From the NCBI GenBank assembly GCA_035041965.1, contig JAPYMA010000840.1, positions 186,001 to 250,000 on the forward strand: DNA of 64,000 bases. Reading direction: 5' to 3'. Below are positions 53,401 to 64,000 of this stretch, in pieces (position 1 is the stretch's first letter; every line of letters begins with the position of its first letter). Under the pieces are notes generated by a model. It saw only the letters and a list, made by a program, of their open reading frames with translations, did not search any database and had not been told where the DNA came from. The DNA is from Anisakis pegreffii (Eukaryota > Nematoda > Chromadorea > Rhabditida > Anisakidae). A program made the translations under genes and the position numbers.

Positions 53401-56400
53401 TTCTCGGTGGATTCGTGAACTTTCAATGCTTTATGCAGTGTGTGTGTATTGAGTTTTAACGATTAGTTGTCAATGTGTTTAGAAATACATCAGAGTTTTG
53501 TTCATTCTGAAATCGTTGTGCAAATTAAAACAAATTTCTCGCAAGGTCAATACACGTTGATGGAACACCTTCACAATCAGTGTCTTGATTCACAAATTTC
53601 ATATCAAATTTACGGTCGTGATATGTTGATAAACTCGCATCTAACGACGAAAATATCGAAGCAATTCCTTCAAACTATTTTTTGAACTGTTCGATTACAC
53701 TTCCAGATATGGACACATCAACTCAAGAAAACGTTTTTCGAGCAGATATTTCAGACGACACTCAGAACATTCGCGCGATACTCGGAATGATCAACAATTG
53801 AAATACGGTCGGTAAATTCTGAACGAATTTTCAATTTCCGATAAGTACCGAAGTCCGGAATCATGGAAATTAATTGCACCAAAGCCCAACTGAATCAGTT
53901 TTTCGGTTGACTACCATCACAAGACCCTACTTTCTGCTCATTAGTAACGCATAAAACAGTTTTATTAAATTCAGAAATATTGCAAAAATGAACATTTCAC
54001 TTATAAACAATTCATCGGTGCAGAAACGAGAGCTCGAAAATGATGGATGCAGATGATTAATATTGCGAAATTCGTCAAAAAATCACCTCAAATTTATATC
54101 AGTCTCAGTGAAACAGCTACTGAATGATGAACATGCCAACAGTGAGTGTGCAAAGCGAATAATCACTCAATTCTAAAATTCGTATGCGAGAATGATTCAA
54201 TCCTCAGATTATACCCAACAGTCAAACATTCAAACCCCCATCGACAATGAATCATAAATTCAAAATAAAAGATGAATCAATAAAATCATGACACCTTACT
54301 CTCTAAAAATTTCATACAATATCGACATATACATATCATAAATATGGTCACTTCTTTAAGAGGAACGGCACTTCACAGATTATATTATCGCTTAAAAAAG
54401 AGTCATGAATACTCGTGATATAGCATTAAGTAGGATAGGAGAAACACCGAAGATGTCATGAATTTTAGCACTGAGCTCTTATAAAGTTTGGATAGTGGAT
54501 GCCGCAGCAGCTCGGAAACTATCGAATGACTTCTTTGGTGATTGAACTTGACAGATGAAGAAAGATATAACGGACTGGGAGTAAATCTGCTGAGATACTG
54601 GAAATAAATTCCACATAACGGCAATAAGACATAGGAATACTCTCAAAAGTAATCTTCAGTTGGCTTACACTTCTTTTCTTCAGTTAGCCTACAAGTCAAT
54701 CATTTTGCAAGAATAAGCCAATCTATTAGATGTCGAAAATATTCGGCGATAATTCCATATGAATTATCTGATCAACGCGATGGAACTATACACTGAAAAA
54801 GTCTCCCAAAGACAAAAAACACACTCATTGTTCAAAATTTTCGATGAGATTTTGAACAAATGTCTCGAAAAAATAGTGAAAAGTGACAAGTGTCTGTACC
54901 ACCCCCATGAACTTATCTCTCGTTGAGCTGTTATCCATCCATCCATCATCAATACAAGAAGGCCATGTAGATGAGAGCAGACAACTGGATTGAAATGGAA
55001 ACATCAATCTTAGTGGATGACATGAAGATGTTTAATTTGACGAAGAAAAGAAAATTGGATGAGCATTAGGAAAAAGCTTTTGGAATAAGAAAATCACAAT
55101 CACATCAACCAAACGAATGAAATGTTTTTGAAATGGAGAAAATCTTGTTTTCACCATCAACAAACAATCGCATAAAATTGAACAAGAGCAGCAACTAAAA
55201 TACCAAATAACACCAAAAAAAAGATAGTTTTGATCGGAATTTTCGTAATTTTCAGCAACTTTCACAAAAAACTCTGCTATGCGTCGAAAAATGAACCACA
55301 ACAACGAGTAACATCGATGAAAAAGAACGCCTACGACGATGCGGCAGAGTGCATCAGCAGTTCCCTGAGGATACGCATTCTGAGCAGTCAACTGATTACA
55401 AATGAAATTTTCGCTCGTAACGAATTCAATTTCCACGCATAATTCAACCCACAGCAGAACACATTTGCAAAACATACGCACAATCTAACTTTCAAACTGA
55501 AAAACTTTTGCAAACACCGATATATTCCAATGCAAAACCATTGTTGTCAGAGTTAATCGGTAAAAATGGCCGATCCAATTACGATGAGATAAACACAGTC
55601 TTTACTACTCTTTAAAGGTGCATAGTAGCAGAAACTGGGCTCATCTCATCGAATCAGGCTCGAGTTAATCTTATGCTCGCTCATGAAATTGCTTTCATGG
55701 TCAGATTCACGGCCAAACTTGTGACTACAAGAGGCTCGAGTTCACAGTGTCGGCTTGCACGAATTTCACTCATTATGTGCGTCAACAAAATTTGAATGCC
55801 TAGAGTTGCTTATACTTTTAATCACACTATTGCATAGATCGTGATTCGCACAAAAAGCAATCCTCATACTTACAGCAAATCTTGAAACTATGCTAAATAA
55901 CATATCTCATGCGGAAAACGCTGATAACAGCATCATTTCCACTTCGGTTTCATGAGATTTTTTCGAAAATGAAAACAATGAAGCACATTTTGCACGATTC
56001 TTAAAAGGGCAAGTGGAATAGGTGAACATTAGAGAAAAACTCAAGAGCGATGATAAATCAGAATGAAAGTGACCAGAACTAACGTGTGAATAGAACAGAA
56101 AGGTGAGCAATAGTTCAGTTGTTTGATGGGATACAAAAAAGGATGGTGGATCGTGATCATTAAATTGACACGTTATTCACTGACCTTTGAACACTTGAAT
56201 AAACATGATCGACTTCAAAGACTCCAACAATGAATGCAACACAGCACGCGTCCATAAACTCAAATTTACTAATTCAATTCAACTAGGAAACAAAGTGAAG
56301 TGAACCGTGAAATTCATTCAGCTTACAATTGAATTTTCGAATTCCGCATGAATACAGAAGCTCGCCAATTTGTCATTTGGCTACAATTAAAGTAAAGATA

Positions 56401-56413
56401 CGCTGCATTAGCG

Positions 56414-56443
56414 AGCCACAATCAGCTACAGCTGATTGTGGCT
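56414..56443. repeat. Perfect inverted repeat, 14-bp arms, 2-nt spacer
   Basis: Arm 56414-56427 (AGCCACAATCAGCT) is exactly complementary to 56430-56443, and the right arm is followed by TTTCTC. Such a tight cruciform-forming palindrome is uncommon by chance. No gene lies beside it. Confidence 0.7.
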
Positions 56444-58518
56444 TTTCTCATATCCCAGTAGATGCTCTTTAAATTTTCGTTGAATTCCTTTACTATTAGA
56501 CACCAACGACTTTTTTATTCGAACGATTTGTAATGTTTACTTACTAGTTGTCCTACTTTTGAGTCCATCTGAACTAAAGTCAACTTTAAATTGAGCATTT
56601 GAATTATTGTGATAAACAGCAGCAAATGAGGACGGTTAGACAGACCAATTGTGAGAAATGACTGATATATTGTTGAGCTGATTAAAAATGATGAATTGTG
56701 AGGAAAGGATGTCATTTTCATGATGATTTCATGACTGGGAAGCACCTGCCTCCTGAACATGTCAATCAAACAACATTATTAACGTATAAAGCTTCTTTAT
56801 AATGGATGAACAAAAACATGAATGACAGATTACGCAATAATAAATTAGCGTTAAACCGATATGAAATTAATTTAGTATTTGTTCTACCTCAAACGGAAAC
56901 CCATTCAACTGAACAATGAATAACACAAACAAATTTCCAAATTAATTGTATATTTGGTGATCAAGCTCACAGTCACGCTCTTTTCGAACACAATCGCTTT
57001 ACGTCATACGAATATTAAAGCAGACGTTCCTGCTTTATAGATGTTTGCTGTTACGAACTGTGTGGATTGTGTTCTGTGAAGAATTGTGTAAATAAGGGTG
57101 TTTTCACGTTGTTACTACTGAGATTAAGGAATAAAAGCACAATGGAAAGAAAGCCAAAACAATAAGACAATAAAAATGAAACGATAAATTAAAAGAGTAA
57201 CCCAAAAATGTCCACATAAATGTTGTAACAAAAATAGAGTGAACATTCTTTAAGAGATTCAGATTATCTCTGCTTACTGCAATAATAATATCTCTGCTAT
57301 TAAACAACACCTATGCAGCAAAACATCTTCGCTATACCAACAATAACAATCATAACATAATAATCAACAAAGGATAAACGAATAGATGCACAATACACAA
57401 TGACTCTTGGTAAGGACATTTTCGAGAAATTTTTCATTTCGAAATTAATTCCACCCTTTTTTTCAAATATTTATAAACTTGTTCAATTGAATTCTTCGAA
57501 CAATTTTGAAATTAGCTGTCATTTCAATTTGTTATGTGAGGAACAGACGTGCAGAGTGAGGAAAACTGAGAAGTCCAAAAAACTGATTCTTGATGTTGGG
57601 CAATTGTCGTTTCGGTGCTGTGCTATCTGCTACTGAACACTTATGCAAATAGTTTCGAAGTTATTCCATAAACCGATGTGACTCATCCTTTCGCAATTCA
57701 TAACGTTTTCCAATAAACAAAAGTGCATCGTTCAACAGACAATGTGCCATTTCAATGGAAATAAATTGAATTCTGACACTGTTCTGTCAATTGAGTTAAG
57801 CGCTCTTCTGTCAATTATGTTTACCATCGAGCAGTCGCCGAACATACAGAAGTTAAATGCGGATGAATTTTTTTTCTCATTGTCAGATAGCAAATGATAT
57901 TTTTCAGTGGAATTCATTTTTTATTCAACGACATCGGTTGAATGAATCAATCATTTGTGCATGCGATCGAGTCTCCGAAGAAAGAGTTTATGTTGAGAGC
58001 AAATGAGTTCACTGATGAAAAGTGAAATAAATAGACGAACGAAGAGGAGTCAGTGAATGCACCAGTACGAATAAAGCGAAATAAAATTCGAGAAGGACGA
58101 ATTCAAAAATTGGCTGCAGTTGAGACGAAATGAAATCGAGGAGAAGTGACCGAATGAAATACAGGAAGCTAGCTGAGCACAATTGATGGATTTAATTAAA
58201 ATTGAAGAGGATTAAATTGAATGAGTTGATGGATGGGTGGATGGATAAGTGCAAAAGAGGAAAGGGAGGGACAAGGAATAATATGCTGCAGTGAAGTGAA
58301 GTGATGAGCACATTAACGGTCGGTCATATTTCCATTGAGAAATTCACATGAATAATATACTCGAACAAGGACATGCATAAACCCATTCCATTAGAACGAT
58401 GAAAAACACTCCCAGAGAATCTTCTATTCAGTCAGAAAGGTCGCACGTACTGAACAAATCCGAAGAAAAAAATGAGGAAACAAGTACGCGTCCAGCAACG
58501 GAAATTGTTCCATCAGAT

Positions 58519-58558
58519 GGAATAAATGCAATGGTACATTCTGAAATATGGCACACTA
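58519..58558. repeat. 40-bp dispersed direct repeat, copy 1
   Basis: It matches 59414-59453 at 37 of 40 positions (core CAATGGTACATTCTGAAATA). The sequence outside the unit differs. Confidence 0.75.
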
Positions 58559-59413
58559 TAAAGAGCAAATATAAAAAAAATGAATAAATTATTCAGAATC
58601 TGAACGAAAAGTGAGATGAACGAACAAATGCAAACTCATTTCAACGAAATGAACGCATCATTGAAATAAAGTTCGATTTTATTAACATAACAAAGGTAGC
58701 TTAATAGAAATGACTGAAAGGGAAGCGTGAACGAACTGGAAAGGATCTGATATGATATACTTTTTGTACAATGCATAAATCAGCTATTGATAGGACATAA
58801 CCGTTTCAGAATATTAAGAACAACTGCTAACGAATGGTATTTGCTGGGAGGATGTGAATTCTCTCATTTCCCTCTTCATAAAGAGAGGATGAAGCGCAAA
58901 AACGACCATATAAGGAGAATGGAAGCAAAACAAAACAAGATAACATCCGTTCACCATTCGCGTTATTCATCACTATCCTCGTTCCCTCCTCTCACCAAAT
59001 ATCCCGAACCAAACCTATTTGTCTATCTTCGCCTCATTAATGTTTAATCAACTACGACTAATTCATCGCGACAGGCCTAGTCATCAAATTGAAACTGATG
59101 GAACAGTCAAGTGATATTTGCAAATCGAACACCTGGTACTTAATTAACAGAAATGAGTGACGATAACAATTTCAATTCTATCAGAGCAACAGATGCGGCT
59201 TTCTGAATTCATTGCAAAAGCATATTTTCTGATTAATTTCGCTTTCGAAGTGAAGCATTTATTTGCAAAGTAATTTAGCCATTTCAGAAATGAAATCAGT
59301 CGAACCAATAAGCATAAGTCACCCATTTCACGGGCTAGTGAATTCGGATTTTTCAACAAACATCAATAATGAGAAATTGGCCAAAGTATTTCTTGAAATG
59401 AAGCAATACAGAG

Positions 59414-59453
59414 GGAATAAATCCAATGGTACATTCTGAAATATGGTGCACTA
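59414..59453. repeat. 40-bp dispersed direct repeat, copy 2
   Basis: Second copy of the unit at 58519-58558, 895 bp away, immediately followed by the tandem array at 59455-59541. Confidence 0.75.
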
Positions 59454-59454
59454 C

Positions 59455-59541
59455 GTAATACGTAATGATGAATGTTTCATACGTAATATTGAAAAGTTTC
59501 ATACGTAATGAGAAAAGTTTCATATGTAATGAGAAAATTTT
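59455..59541. repeat. Short tandem repeat, unit about 21-22 bp
   Basis: About three and a half copies of a unit around GTTTCATACGTAAT separated by GA-rich spacers (GAAAA). The leucine/methionine-rich minus-strand frame here is a consequence of the repeat. Confidence 0.75.
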
Positions 59542-62500
59542 CCAGTCAAGATGATGGAATCCAAACAAACTGTAATTCTTATCGCTGATGTTATTAGTAT
59601 TTGCATCATTGTCATAACGCTGATATCAGAGTTAAAATATGCACACATGTGCCAATTGCCGTCATCAATTGACGCATTCTGAGCATCGGCGATCTCATAC
59701 AACAAAAAACGCTCATTTCTAACAATTTGCAACATAAACAAGCGTTAATTGTCGATGTTCAACGAACTAAACTTTTAAAAAAAGTATTCACATAAACATC
59801 TTTATCGCACTTCATTGCTACTTGCTCACATTCCACATCCTATTCGGAGCTTGTGACTTAAACAAACGAAAAAAAAACAATTCTCAGTTTTCAATTAGCT
59901 CCAAGAATCGGAGGCTCTCATATGTTCGTTAGTTTTTTCTTGGCGGAGGATTTTTTTCAAGATCACATAAAATTGTGACTGTAACGGACTGCGTGTAGTT
60001 TCTTTTTCGTTTCATACTCTCGCTTCACTCACAAATGCTGTATGTATATTTGAACGTTGATTATGAGCGCACAAAGCATGAACACAAGATAGTGTCAACT
60101 AAAAGGTATCATCGAACTAAAAATTGACATTAAGTTAAAAATTTGTTTTGAACGATATGCTGATAAGGAGAGCGGAATCAGTGGAAAGTTTGTCGCAGAA
60201 ATTGCTCGAAATCATTCAGTGAATTGCCATATTCAATGCAGTCGTACTAGTCGAAAAAGTTGAGGTGGAATCGTTCGGATTGAAGGATATGATGTAGAGC
60301 TGATTCCGCATAGCAAACGAAAATCTTTTTACTCGAGGCAAATCGTGCTCAGAATGCCACTTCGTATAATTACCCAAGAGGAACTTAATTGAGGAAATGA
60401 CTTTAAAGAATGAATAAATGGATGAACAATTGATAATGTGCAGCCGAATGAATGATGGATGACACGATTAAACGCTGCAATGAGCAAAGCGGTAGTACCG
60501 AAAGAAATACCGAGTGCAGTTGATAGATTAAAAAAACTTATTAATAGATAATTGAACTAATCTTGCATAAGAAAGGAACCGACTACGGCAGGTACATTCA
60601 TACGTAAACGATACGCTTTTCAATACTTTCACTGAAGGATCATTATCACTGTATGACGTGCATTTGTTATATGATATCATCAACCTTATATAAGTGCTAT
60701 AAAGAGTTCAAGTATGTGTGATGAGCTTATTATGGTGCTTACAAAGCGAATCCTAGATACTGTAACCTATCTACCACTTCAAAAGTCACAAGTTATAAAG
60801 GTAAGAAAGTATTGTCAATGCACTTAATGCAGTCCTATTCATCGAGCAGTATCACCAACTCAAAAGAAAAAGAACTTGGAATATGAGGAGTAAGTGGTTG
60901 ATTGAAACACTCTGTTGATATATTACGTGATTGAATTGGTAGCGATGATGCCTTCTTGAATTTTATTATCTCAACAAGCAATGAGCAGCAGAGTACTAAA
61001 CATATAGTAGTAAGCAGTGATGACGACAAGTGGGATAAACACACTAGAATTTCACGATGACAAATGAATAAATTGAATTGAAATCAATAGATGCAATAAA
61101 ATTAACGTGAACTTTTGTGTGAGTACACTTTGTTTTATGAGTAATCAACATATAAAACTTAAACATGGCAATACGCAATCCTTGAGAGAATATTCACTCG
61201 AATGATGGAACTTACACTGTGTTCACCCTAATGAATGAATCAACTACTGTCAGTTAGAGTCGAATAAAAGTTTGTGATGCGAAACAAGATGAGACAATTC
61301 AAGTAATCACTTAGACGGATATCGAACAAGAAAACTGCTTATCATCCGAATCTGCAGCAAACATCAAACAATTACAACAACAAATTCATCGATTCCAAAC
61401 AAATTCTTAACTTAACAACGCCTCTAATTACGAGTAATGTTCGCACGAGAACATCCTGCAATTATCGCAAAAACTCCATCAACAGAACGAAATCGATTTG
61501 GAAACTTTCAAAAAATGTTCGTACTACTATACAAGTTGAACACACCATGAACAAATCCTAAATGTGGAATTTCTAGAGACTGTTTGTGAGCTGAACAATT
61601 AGTGTAAATGGACAATGAATGAGGTCATAAGAATCTTTTTTTTAAATGTTATGATAGAGTTTGCTAAATGCTATCCGAACGTTTTCTAGAGGAAAGTGTT
61701 TTCCGAGAAGTTTCATTTTAATGGGATGATATTTAAAAACTTCATAAATAAGATTTAGTGGGATAAATAAATAAAATTTCATAAAAGTAAGCATTTTGTC
61801 GATTCACAAAACAGAAATTGATTGGCATATATCCACTAAAAAATTCTCAACAAATAAATGAATGAATGATGCAATGCACTGAAAAAATGTTGATACGTTA
61901 GATTCATGTGCTAGCTGCCATTTGAGAACGTTCATTAATATTCGATTACAAATTTTATGTATTCGAAGGATTTCATTCATGCATCCAACATTCAAGCATT
62001 CACGCATCCAATTGTCTGTTTACAATATCACACATCCATCGATGCACTATAACTATCGAACAATCAAATGATGAATATAACTGTCGAGTGAATGAACAAA
62101 AAAAACATTTACGTTTTCGAATTGCGCCACATTTATATCAACATTTCAGACTGCCTCATCACCAGCCTTTACTATTGTACATAATTATACCGATGCAAAA
62201 AACGCATTTTGAATAAGGAATTGGTATTGGAATTGTTTTGCAGAAAATGGAGTGAGATGAAATAAAAAGAAAAAATCCAAAAAGTGAAATGCTATCGAAG
62301 CTGTAGAAATTTACTTTGCGAAACATTGTCGATTGCGTTTATGATGTGTTCGGGGCGAATTCAATTTGGTTAAGTGTGAATGGCCATACAGCCAGAATGC
62401 TAAGCCTTCGACGTAAACAATATGGATTTGCAAACTCGACCAGATGCAATTTCAAGCTTACAGCAAGGAGCAATTTCTATCACCATTTGACCACTATAAC

Positions 62501-64000
62501 GTGCAGATCAAAAAATGCCGTTCAAACTAAGCAATTATATCAAACTGATTCATTGAAAATTCTTCAGAAAATCCACTAAATACGATACATTCACGAAACG
62601 AGAGGATAGTGGAATCGAATGTCAACGCTAATTGATGAAAAAATGGAACATTGCTTCAAGTAAATCGAGCTGATGAAAAGGCAATGAGAATCACCATACT
62701 CAGAAGGAACAATTGAACTTTTCTTTCTGCTATAGAAGTATTCGTTAAATCAATAACGAATAAATAGTGAATAAGTCAGGAGAGAAGCAATGAGGAACAA
62801 TATAAACTCGCTCCAGTACTTATCTCAAAAGAATGAGAACGGCAACACAAAAGTCGATCCGAAAAGAATCCTTATCGAATGTTCACAATAGATCCAAGTT
62901 CCTCAAGCTTGAAAAAGCGAAATCTGTGCAAAACAAACTGAAGAATCTCCATAATTTCAAGCCTGTGAACAATGCTTATAAGCATATGGCGTAGATAGAT
63001 TGTAGTCAAATTATCATAGATTGTAAGTTCATTAGGTCGAACAAACCAACAAATGAGTACTGAAGAACAGAAGGATTATCGATAGCTACCAACGCGGAAA
63101 TACGAACGATTGAATAATGTCTCGCAAAGGTCATACACATCAGACAGCAAAAAACATGTGTCGACATTCATTCATGGCAGTTGATGGCAGGGCATTTCCA
63201 CGGGAAACGATTAAGTTTAATGACCCCATTTATGCGCTAATTAATTTCAGTCATCAAATCGACGGGTTCACAAGTGCAGATGTTTGCTGTCAACGTGATA
63301 CGATGCCATTTATTGCAATAAGGAAGAAAATTTTGGGTTTTTGGAATGCATACTTAAGATATGTTTAAAGATAGCGAACAATCAAAACGTTTCTATTCCA
63401 GTAACCATATTCCACTCAGATCTCCAGCTTTCAAAGATTAATCAGTGAATGCGATATGGCTCAGATATAAATCTGAGGATAAGACAGAGCACATTCAAAT
63501 GAATACAATCGTATTTTTCTGTTTAGCGAAGTATTTTACAAGTTCGCATGAAACAAAATGCTGCTGGTCGATGCTCTTAAAATACTCATAATGTTGAACG
63601 TATGCTGCGAAAGGTTTCAGAATCACTGATTGAGGGTGCATTCAGCTGAGGAATCAATTGAGATGATATCATTACGCAATCAAATCACTACATTTAGTTG
63701 AAATCATCATCAAAGTAATGGGGACGAAGGACGAACGAACGGTAACGGCAATCATTCAAAAGTGCAAATGAATGATCCATAACAACCGAGCGCACTGTTT
63801 GAATACTGCGCCGTTGACAGTTTGTTGCAGAAAAAGCAATCAACCGCACAACTTTTCGCAAATCCATCTCATAAATGTCATCCATAATTCACTTCGTTCA
63901 TATCAAAACGATGCAGAGACACACGAATATACGTTGCAGATACACTGCAAGAATCACTGCCAAACGTACAACATCAACCAACAATTTTCAAAAATGGTCT

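Larger units (their letters stand above)
53401..64000. other. Upstream flank of cnt-2, no supported gene
   Basis: This should include the cnt-2 promoter and 5' UTR. I see no conserved domain in any frame. The longest frame (55032-55481, minus, 149 codons) is Cys/Phe/Leu-rich with no motif. Frames at 63117-63368 (+) and 63694-63885 (-) have mildly protein-like composition (RSFVLRPHYFDDDFN at the end of the latter) and could be exons of a gene beyond the right edge. Small repeats are listed separately. Confidence 0.5.

Noticed and set aside
55032..55481. Minus-strand ORF of 149 codons
   Set aside because: Cys/Phe/Leu/Val-rich with no domain, signal or splice context. One open frame of this size in 64 kb of AT-rich DNA is not surprising. 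It stays possible but unsupported.

Overview
The window reads as nuclear DNA of a nematode. It is AT-rich, its genes are split by introns with GT...(T)TTCAG-type borders, it carries a decayed mariner transposon, and its proteins belong to families best known from Caenorhabditis (AGAP/CNT-2, SKR proteins, a neuropeptide-type GPCR). Two introns of about 11 kb each are far longer than is usual in Caenorhabditis and fit a larger-genome, possibly parasitic nematode. That last point is inference; I cannot name the species. All gene models were built by eye from splice borders, codon phase and family resemblance, without any database search.

Layout, left to right. 1-6540: no gene seen, with one degenerate GGGGA-type MITE near 5.5 kb. 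6543-7448: an internally deleted mariner element with both terminal inverted repeats and TA target duplications. 8151-13235 (+): a complete six-exon rhodopsin-family GPCR of 369 aa. 13.2-15.3 kb: intergenic, with a hairpin and a MITE. 15309-16936 (-): a complete four-exon, divergent SKP1-related (SKR) gene of 174 aa, tail-to-tail with the GPCR. 17.8-18.2 kb: a duplicated segment, one copy of which carries a 72-bp MITE. 18537-19695 (-): a candidate three-exon gene of 133 aa with no family I recognise. 20102-53400 (-): one roughly 33-kb gene of 17 exons for an AGAP-type Arf GAP (CNT-2, about 1245 aa). In order the protein has a long unconserved N-terminus, GTPase-like domain, low-complexity linker, split PH domain, ArfGAP zinc finger and ankyrin repeats. 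53.4-64 kb: upstream DNA with no gene I can support, only small repeats and weak ORFs.

The CNT-2 protein should regulate Arf GTPases in membrane traffic, the SKR protein should be an SCF ubiquitin-ligase adaptor, and the GPCR should sense a peptide ligand at the cell surface. Nothing ties them into one pathway. The cnt-2, unassigned and skr genes lie head-to-tail on the minus strand.

I found no novel multi-gene system. The most unusual feature is a small family of GGGGA-rich, hAT-like MITEs. One, at 51986-52226, is nearly intact, with 16-bp perfect inverted repeats, an exact 8-bp target duplication and a core of GC-rich tandem repeats of about 39 bp.
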